Of a stretch of DNA of 64,000 nucleotides, positions 1 through 12,853 are shown piece by piece (positions within the stretch are counted from its first letter, which is position 1; the number at the start of each line of letters is the position of its first letter). Source of the DNA: Pontivivens sp032464575 (GTDB lineage: Bacteria; Pseudomonadota; Alphaproteobacteria; Rhodobacterales; Rhodobacteraceae). Position numbers and translations under genes: made by a program. A model generated the notes under the pieces. The model saw only the letters and a list, made by a program, of their open reading frames with translations, was not told where the DNA came from and did no database searches. The DNA is taken from assembly GCA_032464575.1 (NCBI GenBank), contig JAWDKM010000005.1, positions 372,001-436,000 of the forward strand. Reading direction: 5' to 3'.

Positions 1-2
1 AA

Positions 3-860
3 TTCATCGTGCTGCCCGAGGAGGACGCGTCCGCCGAGGGCGAGGCGGTGGAGGAGGCTTCCACCGAAGAGGCCGTGACCGAGGAGGAGACGGCAGAGGC
101 GCCGGTAGACGAGCGCGTGGAGCCGACGGATGCAACCACCGGCGACGGCGAGGGTGATGTCGCGGATACGGGCAGCGAGGCCGATGAGACCACGCCCGAG
201 GAGGAGGCCGTGGCCGAGGACGAGGCCGTCGCACCAGCTGCAGAAGACGAGACCCAGGCAGCCGAGGACGTCGCGCCCGCAGCCGAGGATGGTGCCGTTG
301 CGGCAGATACGACGGGCGATGCAGACGCATCCGTAACCGGGGACGACGTGACCGCGACGACCGATGAGGTCACGACGGCTCCGTCGCGCGCCCCCGAGGC
401 GGATGATGCCTCCAACGTCGACGAAGCGGCCTCGGAGACCATCGAGGAGGAGAACGCGCCGGCAGCAGACGAGGCGACCGAAGCGGCCCCTGCCGAAGAG
501 GCCGCTCCGGCCGACGACGCAGCGGCCGATGTGCCGGCCTTCATGCAGAACGCGTCCGCCGAAGCCGGCGAGGGGCTGTTCCGCGCCTGCCGTGCCTGCC
601 ACGTGCTGGAGGACGGTGTGAACCGCGCGGGGCCGCATCTCTACGGCATCGTCGGCCGCGAGGTCGCCGCCGTCGAGGGCTTCAACTACTCCAGCGCGAT
701 GCAGGAAAAGGGCGGAACCTGGACCTACGAGGAGCTAAGCGGCTACCTCGAGAACCCGCGGGAGTGGGTTCCGGGCACCCGGATGGGCTATGCCGGGATG
801 CGCAGCGAGGAAGATCGCGCAAACCTGATCGCCTATCTCGAGGCGGCAGGGTCGGAGTAA
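3..860 (+). CDS. Membrane-type class I cytochrome c, 5' truncated by window edge
   Basis: The C-terminal ~100 residues are a class I c-type cytochrome domain: a CRACH haem-attachment motif (codons from 588 to 602) and a later PGTRMGY segment supplying the probable axial Met. This fits an electron carrier on the periplasmic face of the membrane, as in the CycM/cytochrome cy type. Before it lie about 170 residues made almost entirely of Ala, Glu, Asp, Val and Thr, a long acidic linker. The frame is open to the window edge and its first residues (FIVLP) look like the end of a hydrophobic anchor, so the GTG at 9 is probably not the true start. A clear terminator follows. The cytochrome assignment is firm; the redox partner is unknown. 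Confidence 0.85.
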   Translation, partial: FIVLPEEDASAEGEAVEEASTEEAVTEEETAEAPVDERVEPTDATTGDGEGDVADTGSEADETTPEEEAVAEDEAVAPAAEDETQAAEDVAPAAEDGAVAADTTGDADASVTGDDVTATTDEVTTAPSRAPEADDASNVDEAASETIEEENAPAADEATEAAPAEEAAPADDAAADVPAFMQNASAEAGEGLFRACRACHVLEDGVNRAGPHLYGIVGREVAAVEGFNYSSAMQEKGGTWTYEELSGYLENPREWVPGTRMGYAGMRSEEDRANLIAYLEAAGSE

Positions 861-888
861 TCCCGCCCCAACACGTTGGAAACAAGGG

Positions 889-915
889 AAAGCCGCCCGA
901 ACGGGGCGGCTTTTT
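889..915 (+). terminator. Rho-independent terminator after cytochrome c gene
   Basis: GCCGCCC (892-898) pairs perfectly with GGGCGGC (904-910) around a 5-nt loop, flanked by AAA on the left and a TTTTT run at 911-915. It starts 28 nt after the cytochrome stop codon. Confidence 0.9.
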
Positions 916-1020
916 CACGTCCGGGGCTGCGTGGATGCGTCGCGCAGATCGCTTCGCGGGTTGTCACCACCGGGGGGGCGACCTAACGATTAAGGTAACT
1001 CAGTCGTCGAAGGGATCCAG

Positions 1021-2940
1021 ATGCTTTCCAGCCTGCGCAACGCCCGTCACCGTGCCGCCTCCCGTCCTGTCGACATGCGCGCCGGTTTCCTCGAACGGGT
1101 CCGGAGCACGGGGCTGGCGCTGCTGCTCGGGGCAGCCGTCACGTCGGTCGCATGGGCGGAGGGCCACGAGGGCGACGTCACGGTCGCGCACGGCATATCC
1201 TCCTTCGGGGCGCTGAAATACGAGGAAGGCTTCGCCCACTTCGACTACGTGAACGCCGAGGCGCCGAAGGGCGGATACTTCTCGCAGTGGGCCTTCGGCA
1301 CGTTCGACAGCGCGAACCCCTTCGTCCGCGACGGCGTGGCGGTCGGAGGTGCGGCGCTGATGTATGACAGCCTACTGGTCGGCAGCGCCGACGAACCGGA
1401 TTCGGCCTACGGGCTGGTGGCCGAGACCATGGAGTATCCCGAGGACCGAAGCTGGGTGATCTTCAACATGCGGCCCGAGGCGCGCTTCCACGACGGCACC
1501 CCGATCACGGCGGAGGACGTCGTCGCGAGCTTCGACGCTCTGATGGAGTTCGGCAACCCGGCGCGCTACCGCCTCGGCATCTTCGCCGATTTCGAGGGGG
1601 TCGAGGCCCTCGACACCCACCGTGTCCGCTTCGACTTCAGGGACGGGGTGTCGACGCGCAACCTTCCGCTGTTGGCGGGCGGCATGACGATCCTGTCGAA
1701 GGCGTGGCTCGACGAGAACGACTTCACCCGGACGACGCTGGAGCCGATCCCCGGCTCCGGCCCCTACCGGCTCAAGAGCATCGATGCCGGCCGCTCGGTC
1801 GTCTACGAGCGGGTCGAGGACTACTGGGCGGCTGACCTGCCGGTGAACGTCGGCTCCAACAATTTCGACGAGTACCGCTGGGAGTACTTCACCGACTCCA
1901 CCGCCGCGTTCGAGGCGTTCAAGGCAGGCGTCTACACCTTCCGGCAGGAAAACACCTCCCGGCTGTGGGCCACGGCCTATGACTGGCCCGCGCTCAACAA
2001 CGGCTACGTCGTCCGGGAAGAGCTGCCCGACGGCCGGTCGGTCGGCACCCAGGGCTGGTGGATCAACATGCGGCGCGAGCGGTTCCAGGACCCGAGGGTG
2101 CGCGAGGCGATCAGCCTGATGTTCAACTTCGAATTCGCCAACCAGGCGCTGTTCTACGGCCTTTACAACCGCACCGACAGCTTCTGGGAGAACACGGATT
2201 TCCAGGCGGAGGGGATGCCCTCCGAAGATGAGCTCGCCCTGCTGGAGGAGGTCCGCGACCACATCCCCGAGACGGTGTTCAGCGAGGAGGCGTACGTGCC
2301 GCCCGTGTCCGGCGGGCAGCGGCTCGACCGGCGCCTGCAGCGCCGCGCCGTGCAGCTCCTTCGCGAGGCCGGCTGGACGCTGCAGAACGGGCGGCTCGTC
2401 AACGAGGCGGGCGAGCAGTTCCGGATCGAGATCCTGAACGACAGCCCCTCCTTCGAGCGGATCATCAACGGTTTTGCCCAGAACCTCGAGGCGATCGGGA
2501 TCGATGTAGATGCGGAGATGGTGGACGCCGCGCAGGCCCAGCGCCGCCAGCGGGAGCTCGACTTCGACATGGTCACGCAGGGCTTCCGCATGTCGCTGAC
2601 GCCGAGCCAGAGCACGCAGGTCATCTTCGGCTCGCAAAGCGCCAACGAGCCGGACACCTTCAACCTCTCGGGCATCGCCAACGAAGGCGTGGACCAGCTC
2701 CTCCTGCGCATCGGCGAGGCGCAGACCCGGGACGAGCTGCGCACGCGGGTCCAGGCGCTCGACCGGGTGCTGCGCTCGATGTTCATCTGGGTGCCGCAAT
2801 GGCATTCGGGCCAGTACTTCGTCGCCTATCTAGACGTCTACGACCGGCCCGATGTGATCCCGCCCTACTCGCTGGCCACCGGCACCTGGTGGTGGGACGA
2901 GGAAAAGGCCGAGCGCCTGCGTGCGGCCGGCGTGCTCTGA
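1021..2940 (+). CDS. yejA: YejA-type extracellular solute-binding protein (family 5), peptide/microcin C ABC importer
   Basis: 639 aa, a usual length for YejA-like oligopeptide-binding proteins. A signal peptide is visible (hydrophobic GLALLLGAAVTSVAWA, cleavage near AWA-EG at about residue 45). The mature part has family 5 features (LKYEEGFAHFDYVNAEAPKGG, FHDGTPITAEDV). It should capture peptides in the periplasm for the permeases that follow. The ATG at 1021 is preceded by AAGGGA; an in-frame ATG at 1075 would give a more usual signal-peptide length and cannot be excluded. It is the first gene of a yejABEF operon; yejB starts 6 nt after its stop. Confidence 0.9.
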   Translation: MLSSLRNARHRAASRPVDMRAGFLERVRSTGLALLLGAAVTSVAWAEGHEGDVTVAHGISSFGALKYEEGFAHFDYVNAEAPKGGYFSQWAFGTFDSANPFVRDGVAVGGAALMYDSLLVGSADEPDSAYGLVAETMEYPEDRSWVIFNMRPEARFHDGTPITAEDVVASFDALMEFGNPARYRLGIFADFEGVEALDTHRVRFDFRDGVSTRNLPLLAGGMTILSKAWLDENDFTRTTLEPIPGSGPYRLKSIDAGRSVVYERVEDYWAADLPVNVGSNNFDEYRWEYFTDSTAAFEAFKAGVYTFRQENTSRLWATAYDWPALNNGYVVREELPDGRSVGTQGWWINMRRERFQDPRVREAISLMFNFEFANQALFYGLYNRTDSFWENTDFQAEGMPSEDELALLEEVRDHIPETVFSEEAYVPPVSGGQRLDRRLQRRAVQLLREAGWTLQNGRLVNEAGEQFRIEILNDSPSFERIINGFAQNLEAIGIDVDAEMVDAAQAQRRQRELDFDMVTQGFRMSLTPSQSTQVIFGSQSANEPDTFNLSGIANEGVDQLLLRIGEAQTRDELRTRVQALDRVLRSMFIWVPQWHSGQYFVAYLDVYDRPDVIPPYSLATGTWWWDEEKAERLRAAGVL

Positions 2941-2946
2941 TCCGTC

Positions 2947-4032
2947 ATGGGCGCCTACATCCTTCGCCGACTGCTTCTGGTGATCCCGACGCTCTTCGGG
3001 ATCATGCTGATCAACTTCGCTCTCACGCAGTTCCTGCCCGGCGGCCCGATCGAGCAGATCATCGCCGAGATCAACGGAGCTGCGGGCTCCACCGAGCGCT
3101 TCACGGGAGGCAGCGGCGACGCGGGGATCGAGACGGCGCAGGGCGGGGGCGAGTACCAGGGCGCACGCGGCCTGCCGCCCGACTTCATCGCGGAGCTGGA
3201 AGAGCAGTTCGGCCTCGACCGCCCACCGGCCGAGCGGTTCCTCCTGATGATGTGGAACTATCTCCAATTCGATTTCGGGGAGAGCTACCAGCGCTCCATT
3301 TCCGTCGTCGATCTGGTGATCGAGAAGCTTCCGGTGTCGATCACTCTGGGCCTGTGGTCGACGCTGATCGCCTACCTGATCTCCATCCCGCTCGGCATCC
3401 GCAAGGCGGTGAAGGACGGGACGCGGTTCGATACCTACACCTCCGGCATCATCATCGTGGCCTACGCGATCCCGGGCTTCCTGTTCGCAGTGCTGCTGTT
3501 GGTGCTGTTCGCGGGCGGGTCCTACTTCCAGATCTTCCCGGCCCGGGGTCTGACCTCCCCTGGGTGGGAGACGTTCCCGTGGTGGCAGAAGATCACCGAC
3601 TACCTCTGGCACATCACGCTGCCGGTCATCGCATCCACCATCGCGAGTTTCGCCACACTGACGCTGCTCACGAAGAACTCCTTCCTCGACGAGATCCGCA
3701 AGCAGTACGTGATGACCGCGCGGGCGAAGGGCCTGACGGAGCGCCGCGTGCTCTACGGCCACGTCTTCCGCAACGCCATGCTGATCATCATCGCGGGCTT
3801 TCCGGGCCTGTTCGTCTCCGTCTTCTTCGGGGCGAGCCTGATCATCGAGACGATCTTCTCCCTCGACGGGCTGGGCCTGCTCGGCTTCCAGTCGGCGGTG
3901 GAGCGGGATTATCCGGTCGTGTTCGGCACGCTCTACGTCTTCGGCCTGATCGGGCTGCTGATCGGGATCCTGTCGGACCTGATGTACGTGCTGGTCGACC
4001 CGCGCATCGATTTCGAGAGCCGCCAGACATGA
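2947..4032 (+). CDS. yejB: YejB-type ABC transporter permease
   Basis: 361 aa inner-membrane permease of the binding-protein-dependent transport family. The N-terminal membrane helix (YILRRLLLVIPTLFGIMLINFAL) is typical of DppB/OppB/YejB proteins, and the ATPase-contact EAA loop is visible in the C-terminal half (RKQYVMTARAKGLTERRVLYGHVFRNAM). A Gly/Glu-rich periplasmic insertion near residues 45-75 (NGAAGSTERFTGGSGDAG) separates the first helix from the rest, as is usual for YejB. Its TGA overlaps the next gene's ATG (ATGA), so translation is likely coupled. Confidence 0.92.
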   Translation: MGAYILRRLLLVIPTLFGIMLINFALTQFLPGGPIEQIIAEINGAAGSTERFTGGSGDAGIETAQGGGEYQGARGLPPDFIAELEEQFGLDRPPAERFLLMMWNYLQFDFGESYQRSISVVDLVIEKLPVSITLGLWSTLIAYLISIPLGIRKAVKDGTRFDTYTSGIIIVAYAIPGFLFAVLLLVLFAGGSYFQIFPARGLTSPGWETFPWWQKITDYLWHITLPVIASTIASFATLTLLTKNSFLDEIRKQYVMTARAKGLTERRVLYGHVFRNAMLIIIAGFPGLFVSVFFGASLIIETIFSLDGLGLLGFQSAVERDYPVVFGTLYVFGLIGLLIGILSDLMYVLVDPRIDFESRQT

Positions 4033-5141
4033 CGCTCACCCCCCTTCAACGCAGGCGGCTCAACGCCTTTCGCGGCAACAGGCGCGCGCTCTGGTCCTTC
4101 TGGATCTTCGCCGTCCTCTTCGGCCTGTCGCTGATCGCCGAGGTCATCTCCAACGACCGGCCCATCGTGCTGTCCTACCAGGGTGAGCTGATGTTCCCCG
4201 CGCTCGGCGGCGTCTACGAGGAGGTGGATTTCGGCGGCGATCCCGGCTTCCTCGCCGATTTCCGCGATCCCTATGTGCAGTGCCTGATCACCACCGGCGG
4301 CGCCGAGGCGTGCTTCGATATCCCCGAGGAGGCGATGGAGGAGGCCGAGACGACGGGCACCGTGGAGGGCCAGCTGGTGGAAGCCGGCTGGATGATCTGG
4401 CCGCTCAACCCCTACTCCTTCAACACCATCAGCTACGAGGTTGCGCGGGCGCCGTCCTCGCCGGACGAGCGGCACCTGCTGGGCACCGATGATCAGGCGC
4501 GCGACGTGCTGGCGCGCGTGATCTACGGGTTCCGCACGGCGGTGCTGTTCGCTTTCGCCACCGTATTCATCTCGTCCGTCGTCGGGATCGCGGCCGGCGC
4601 GGTGCAGGGCTATTTCGGGGGCTGGATCGACCTCTTCTTCCAGCGGTTCGTGGAGATCTGGGGTGCGACGCCGTCGCTCTACATCATCATCATCGCGGCA
4701 GCGCTCTTCACCATGAACTTCTGGCTGCTGGTGGCGCTGATCTCGCTCTTCTCCTGGACCGCATTGGTGGGCGTGGTGCGGGCGGAGTTCCTCAGGGCGC
4801 GCAACTTCGAATATGTCCGCGCGGCCCGCGCGCTCGGCGTGACGGACGGGGTCATCATGTTCCGCCACGTGCTGCCCAACGCGATGGTGGCGACGGTGAC
4901 GCTGATGCCGTTCCTGATCACGTCGTCGATCGCGGGGCTCGCGACGCTCGACTTCCTAGGCTTCGGCCTGCCGTCGAACTACCCCTCGCTGGGCGAACTG
5001 GCGCTGCAGGCCCGCAACAACCTGACCGCACCGCACCTGGGGATCACCGCGTTCCTCAGCCTCGCCATCATGCTGTCGCTCCTCGTCTTCATCTTCGAGG
5101 GCGTGCGGGACGCGTTCGACCCGCGGAAGGTGCTGAAATGA
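4029..5141 (+). CDS. yejE: YejE-type ABC transporter permease
   Basis: 370 aa from the ATG that overlaps the yejB stop. The open frame extends far upstream, but that part only shadows yejB. It has an N-terminal helix (LWSFWIFAVLFGLSLIAEVI), a long periplasmic segment (about residues 40-150) typical of YejE, the HLLGTDDQARDVLARVIYGFRTAV motif that opens DppC/YejE permease domains, and an EAA loop (FEYVRAARALGVTDGVIMFRHVLPNAM). It forms the heteromeric channel with YejB. The ATGA overlap with yejF at 5138 shows tight operon structure. Confidence 0.92.
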   Translation: MTLTPLQRRRLNAFRGNRRALWSFWIFAVLFGLSLIAEVISNDRPIVLSYQGELMFPALGGVYEEVDFGGDPGFLADFRDPYVQCLITTGGAEACFDIPEEAMEEAETTGTVEGQLVEAGWMIWPLNPYSFNTISYEVARAPSSPDERHLLGTDDQARDVLARVIYGFRTAVLFAFATVFISSVVGIAAGAVQGYFGGWIDLFFQRFVEIWGATPSLYIIIIAAALFTMNFWLLVALISLFSWTALVGVVRAEFLRARNFEYVRAARALGVTDGVIMFRHVLPNAMVATVTLMPFLITSSIAGLATLDFLGFGLPSNYPSLGELALQARNNLTAPHLGITAFLSLAIMLSLLVFIFEGVRDAFDPRKVLK

Positions 5142-6733
5142 GCCTGCTCGAGGTCAGGGATCTGCGCGTGAGCTTTGCCGAGATGCAGGCGGTGCGCGGC
5201 GTGAGCTTCACCGTCGAGAAGGGGGAGACGGTCGCGCTGGTCGGCGAGAGTGGATCGGGCAAGTCGCTGACCGCGCTTTCGACCGTCGAGCTCTTGCCCG
5301 ACAGCGCCACGGTCGCGGGCTCCGTGCGCTACGAGGGGCGGGAAATCCGGGGCGCCGATCCCGCGACGTTGCGGGAGATCCGGGGCAACGATATCAGCTT
5401 CATCTTTCAGGAGCCGATGACCTCGCTCAATCCGCTCCAGACCATCGAGAAGCAGATCGGGGAAAGCCTGGCGCTTCACCAGGGCCTCAGCGGGGACGCG
5501 GCGCGCGCGCGGATCGTCGAACTGCTCGACCGGGTGGGTATACGGGACGCGGAGAACCGGCTGAGGAGCTATCCGCACGAGCTCTCCGGCGGGCAGCGCC
5601 AGCGCGTGATGATCGCCATGGCGCTCGCCAACGGGCCGAAGCTCCTGGTGGCAGACGAGCCCACCACGGCGCTCGACGTCACGATCCAGGCGCAGATCCT
5701 GGAGCTGTTGAAGGCGCTGCAGCGGGACGAGGGGATGGGAATGCTGTTCATCACCCACGACCTCGGCATCGTGCGGCGCATCGCCGACCGGGTCTGCGTC
5801 ATGAAGGACGGCGAAATCGTGGAGATGGGTCCGACCGCCCGCATCTTCGCCGATCCGCAGCATCCCTATACGCAGAGGCTCTTGGCCGCCGAGCCCACGG
5901 ACAAGCCGCAACCGGTGCAAAGCGGCGCCAGCACGCTGGTGGAGACGAAGGACCTGCGCATCTGGTTCCCGATCAAGACGGGCCTCCTGCGCCGGGTTAC
6001 GGGCCACGTGAAGGCAGTGAACGCCGCCACCATCTCCGTGCGCGCCGGCGAGACACTGGGCGTGGTGGGCGAGAGCGGGTCGGGCAAGACGACGCTGGCG
6101 CTCGCGATCATGCGGCTGATCTCCTCCGAAGGGCCGATCGTGTTCCTCGGCCGCGATATCCAGGGGCTGAAGAACAAGCAGCTCCGCCCGCTGCGTGCCG
6201 ACATGCAAGTCGTGTTCCAGGATCCCTACGGCTCGCTGTCGCCGCGCATGAGCGTGGTGGAGATCGTGGCCGAGGGCCTCGGCGTCCACGGTACCGGCGA
6301 CGGGCGCACGGCGCGCGAACAGGTGGCCGAGATCCTCGCGGAGGTCGGGATCGATCCCGAGACGATGGACCGCTATCCACACGAGTTTTCCGGCGGGCAG
6401 CGCCAGCGCATCGCCATCGCGCGGGCCATGATCCTGCGACCGAAGCTGGTCGTGCTCGACGAGCCGACCTCCGCGCTCGATATGACGGTGCAGGTCCAGA
6501 TCGTGGATCTGCTGCGCGAGCTGCAGCGGCGCTACGGCCTCGGCTACATCTTCATCAGCCACGATCTGAAGGTGGTACGCGCGATGAGCCACAAGGTCAT
6601 GGTCATGCGCCTTGGCGACGTGGTGGAACAGGGTCCGGCGGACGCGATCTTCGACGCGCCGCAGACCGATTACACCCGGGAGCTGATGCGCGCGGCCTTC
6701 GGCACGCCGGGCGACGTGGCCGCAGCCGAATAG
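5138..6733 (+). CDS. yejF: YejF-type dual ATPase subunit of the peptide importer
   Basis: 531 aa with two complete ABC ATPase domains. Domain 1 has Walker A GESGSGKS at residues 36-43, signature SGGQRQR and Walker B LLVADEP. Domain 2 has Walker A GESGSGKT at about residue 310, a second SGGQRQR and LVVLDEP. This duplication is typical of YejF, which energises YejB/YejE alone. It is the last gene of the operon; its stop is followed by inverted repeats before the convergent hydantoinase gene. Confidence 0.93.
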   Translation: MSLLEVRDLRVSFAEMQAVRGVSFTVEKGETVALVGESGSGKSLTALSTVELLPDSATVAGSVRYEGREIRGADPATLREIRGNDISFIFQEPMTSLNPLQTIEKQIGESLALHQGLSGDAARARIVELLDRVGIRDAENRLRSYPHELSGGQRQRVMIAMALANGPKLLVADEPTTALDVTIQAQILELLKALQRDEGMGMLFITHDLGIVRRIADRVCVMKDGEIVEMGPTARIFADPQHPYTQRLLAAEPTDKPQPVQSGASTLVETKDLRIWFPIKTGLLRRVTGHVKAVNAATISVRAGETLGVVGESGSGKTTLALAIMRLISSEGPIVFLGRDIQGLKNKQLRPLRADMQVVFQDPYGSLSPRMSVVEIVAEGLGVHGTGDGRTAREQVAEILAEVGIDPETMDRYPHEFSGGQRQRIAIARAMILRPKLVVLDEPTSALDMTVQVQIVDLLRELQRRYGLGYIFISHDLKVVRAMSHKVMVMRLGDVVEQGPADAIFDAPQTDYTRELMRAAFGTPGDVAAAE

Positions 6734-6743
6734 CCGTCGCACG

Positions 6744-6806
6744 GGCGGCCAGCCGCCGGACATGAGTATTTGCACGAATTCGAAAGCCGGTTTCGAGTTC
6801 GTGCAA
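6744..6806 (+). other. Two inverted repeats and a TATTT 3'-end motif between convergent genes
   Basis: GGCGGC (6744-6749) pairs with GCCGCC (6752-6757). It is followed by CCGGACATGAGTATTT, which resembles the 3'-end motif found behind four other genes in this window. Next, TTGCACGAATTCGAAA (6770-6785) pairs with TTTCGAGTTCGTGCAA (6791-6806) with one G-T pair and a 5-nt loop. There is no T-run. It may be a bidirectional end signal for yejF and the convergent hydantoinase gene. Confidence 0.55.
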
Positions 6807-6831
6807 GTCCTCTCGCCGAAGGCCCGCGCCG

Positions 6832-10437
<3,606 letters not shown>

Positions 10438-10500
10438 GCCCGCTGTCCTTTCGCCAATTCGCGCCTAGTCTTGGCGCGCACCACGACGAAGGGCAAGCAC

Positions 10501-10992
10501 ATGGCAGGCGAGATCAGGGACGCGCGGCCCGGCGACGCGGCGGCGATCGCGGCGATCTGGAACCACGTGATCCGGGAGACGACGGCGACCTTCACGACCG
10601 AAGAGAAGGGCGAAGGCGCGCTGCGCACCTGGCTCGCCACGCAACAGGCGGCGGGGCGGCCGGTGCTGGTGCTCGACGATGGCGGCTGCGTCGGCTTCGC
10701 CACGTGGGGCCGGTTCCGCGGCGGGCCGGGCTATGCGCATGTGGCGGAGATCACGGTTTACCTGGCGGAGGACGCGCAGGGGGCGGGCGGCGGTCGCCGG
10801 CTGCTCGCGGCACTGCAGGAGCGGGCGCGGACCGCGGGCCTCGAACAGCTGATCGCCGGGATCAGCGGGGAGAACGAGGCGGCCATCGCCTTTCACCGCC
10901 GCTGCGGGTTCGAGGAGGCCGGGCGCATTCCGGGCGCGGGGCGCAAGTTCGGCCGGCTGCTCGACCTCGTCCTGATGCATAAGCCTCTCTGA
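10501..10992 (+). CDS. GNAT N-acetyltransferase, phosphinothricin acetyltransferase-like
   Basis: 163 aa. The opening IRDARPGDAAAIAAIWNHVIRETTATF is characteristic of the PAT/MnaT branch of GNAT enzymes. The acetyl-CoA binding segment VYLAEDAQGAGGGRRLLAAL lies at about residues 86-105, and the C-terminal NEAAIAFHRRCGFEEAGRI supports the fold. Members acetylate small amino compounds such as phosphinothricin or methionine derivatives; the substrate here is unknown. The ATG at 10501 gives the expected length; upstream in-frame sequence is antisense to the hydantoinase gene. Confidence 0.85.
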   Translation: MAGEIRDARPGDAAAIAAIWNHVIRETTATFTTEEKGEGALRTWLATQQAAGRPVLVLDDGGCVGFATWGRFRGGPGYAHVAEITVYLAEDAQGAGGGRRLLAALQERARTAGLEQLIAGISGENEAAIAFHRRCGFEEAGRIPGAGRKFGRLLDLVLMHKPL

Positions 10993-11070
10993 TCGAACCC
11001 ATGCCGGATCGGCGTTGGACCGGCGCGGGTCCTTCGACGCAGGCTGGGCGGGACAACGGGAGGGCACGAC

Positions 11071-11898
11071 ATGAAGATCGATCACCTTGCCGCCTTCAGC
11101 GACGGGCCCCGCGGCGGCAACCCAGCGGGCGTCGTCCTCGCCGGCACGCATCCCGAGGCGGAGCGGATGCAGGCCGTGGCCGCGGAGCTCGGCTATTCGG
11201 AGACGGCCTTCGCTGCATCTTCGGGAGACGGCTGGCATGTCCGGTACTTCGCGCCCGCGGGGGAGGTGCCGTTCTGCGGCCATGCCACCATCGCGCTTGG
11301 CGCGACGTTGGGCGAGGCACACGGGGCCGGCACCTATGCTCTGCGCACGGCCGGCGGCGACGTCAGGCTGACATCCCAGCGGATGGAGGCGGGCTGGCGC
11401 GCCGAATTCACGTCGCCCCCCGCCCGGCACGAAACGTTGGACGAGCCGCTGCAAGGCGAGATCCTGTCCCTTTTTGCGCTGGATCCGGGCGATCTTGCCC
11501 CCGGATGGCCACCGGTCCTGGCCGAGGCGGGCGCGCGCCATGCCATCCTCGCCCTCGCCGACCGCGCGGGTCTGTCGAAGATGCACTACGACATGTCCGG
11601 GGGCACCCGCCTGATGCGGCGGCACGGGCTGGTGACGGTGGCGCTGATCCATCTCGACGCGGATGGCGTGATGCACGCCCGCAACGCCTTCGCCTCCGGC
11701 GGCGTGGTCGAGGATCCCGCGACCGGGGCCGCGGCCGCCGCGCTGATGGGCTGGCTGCGGGACAGCGGCCGCGCCACGGGACCGCTCACCATCCTGCAGG
11801 GGCAGGACATGGGCGTGCCGTGCCGGCTGGAGGCCGAGGCCCTGCCCGCACCGGGTGCCGGCGTGCGGGTCGGCGGCACAATCCGTCGTATTCGTTAA
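11071..11898 (+). CDS. PhzF-family isomerase/epimerase-like protein
   Basis: 275 aa, the usual length for PhzF/YddE-like proteins. Family motifs are present: the start DHLAAFSDGPRGGNPAGVVL, the catalytic-Glu region GYSETAF at about residues 42-48, FCGHATIALGA, and the C-terminal DPATGAAAAALMGWL around residue 214. PhzF itself isomerises a phenazine precursor, but most members have unknown substrates and no phenazine gene is nearby. Start ATG 11071 follows GGGAGGGCACGAC. Confidence 0.88.
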   Translation: MKIDHLAAFSDGPRGGNPAGVVLAGTHPEAERMQAVAAELGYSETAFAASSGDGWHVRYFAPAGEVPFCGHATIALGATLGEAHGAGTYALRTAGGDVRLTSQRMEAGWRAEFTSPPARHETLDEPLQGEILSLFALDPGDLAPGWPPVLAEAGARHAILALADRAGLSKMHYDMSGGTRLMRRHGLVTVALIHLDADGVMHARNAFASGGVVEDPATGAAAAALMGWLRDSGRATGPLTILQGQDMGVPCRLEAEALPAPGAGVRVGGTIRRIR

Positions 11899-11941
11899 GC
11901 CTTCTTCTGGCCCTTTGGAGTCTGTCTGCTAAACTTTATCC

Positions 11942-12628
11942 ATGTCGATCTGGTCCCGCATAAGCGAAGCCATCGGGGCTCTGCGCTCGGGCGAGAGCCT
12001 GTCCGCGGTGTTCGAGCGCCTGCGCACGCCGCCCGAGCGCTCCGTCGCGTTCACCATCGCCGTCATCGCGCTTGGCGCCAAGATGGCGAAGGCCGACGGG
12101 CACGTGACCCGCGACGAGGTGACGGCGTTCCGCGAGGTGTTCCACATCGCGCCCGCGGATGAGGAGAAGGCGGCGAAGGTCTTCAACCTCGCCCGGCAGG
12201 ACAGCGCGGGCTACGAGGCTTATGCAGAGCGCATCGCCCGCATGTTCGTGGAGGAGAAGGCCGCGCTGGAGGACCTGCTGGAGGGGCTCTTTCACATCGC
12301 GGTCGCCGACGGGATCTATCATCCGGCCGAAAACGACTTCCTGCGCCGCACGGCGGAGATCTTCGGCCTGGGCGAACGGTGCTTCCGCGCGATCCGAGCG
12401 CGTCAGGTTCCCGATGCGGAGCCCGATCCCTACGACGTGCTGGGCATCACGCCTGAGATGTCGCTGGACGAAATGCGCACGCGCTGGCGCGACCTGGTGC
12501 GCGAGACCCATCCCGACCGGATGGTCGCCCGCGGCGTGCCGGAAGAGGCCGTGAAACTCGCCACCCGCAGGCTCGCCGCGATCAACAGGGCCTGGGAGGA
12601 AGTGCTGCAAGAACGCACCGCTGCCTGA
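11942..12628 (+). CDS. TerB-domain/J-domain co-chaperone, DjlA-like
   Basis: 228 aa. Residues about 35-145 form a TerB-like helical domain (FTIAVIALGAKMAKADGHVTRDEVTAFREVF, ADGIYHPAENDFLRR). The C-terminal ~65 residues are a J-domain (DPYDVLGITPEMSLDEMRTRWRDL) with the essential HPD at about residue 190. J-domain proteins stimulate DnaK ATPase activity. Unlike E. coli DjlA no N-terminal membrane helix is evident, so it is probably cytosolic. It is a single gene followed by a weak terminator. Confidence 0.85.
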   Translation: MSIWSRISEAIGALRSGESLSAVFERLRTPPERSVAFTIAVIALGAKMAKADGHVTRDEVTAFREVFHIAPADEEKAAKVFNLARQDSAGYEAYAERIARMFVEEKAALEDLLEGLFHIAVADGIYHPAENDFLRRTAEIFGLGERCFRAIRARQVPDAEPDPYDVLGITPEMSLDEMRTRWRDLVRETHPDRMVARGVPEEAVKLATRRLAAINRAWEEVLQERTAA

Positions 12629-12640
12629 CTTCCGGCAACA

Positions 12641-12666
12641 CAACCTCCGGTTGAGGTCGATTTTTT
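12641..12666 (+). terminator. Weak candidate terminator after J-domain gene
   Basis: Short alternative stems (CAACC with GGTTG, or ACCTC with GAGGT) lie just before a TTTTTT run at 12661-12666. Only about 5 bp pair, so strength is doubtful. Confidence 0.4.
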
Positions 12667-12748
12667 GGGAACTTTCTGTCACATGGCCGTGTTATCGGCT
12701 TGTGACCGACGATGAATCGATGCTCTTTTGCTGAAACGCAATTCCGCA

Positions 12749-12778
12749 TTGTGAAATGGATCGGTGACTGCGCATAAT
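12749..12778 (+). promoter_or_regulatory. Candidate sigma-70-type promoter for the first OmpA-like lipoprotein gene
   Basis: TTGTGA (12749-12754) and CATAAT (12773-12778) are separated by 18 nt and lie 75 nt before the start codon, in an AT-richer stretch of the intergenic region. No transcript data were available. Confidence 0.5.
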
Positions 12779-12853
12779 GAAGGTGGTCCGCAACGGGCCC
12801 CGAAACCCCTATGCGGTGCGTCCGTACCGCGACTCAAAGGAATGGAGAGAGGG

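Noticed and set aside
5938..6112. Possible fusion point between the two ABC domains of YejF as a gene junction
   Set aside because: The frame is continuous and the two-domain layout is normal for YejF.
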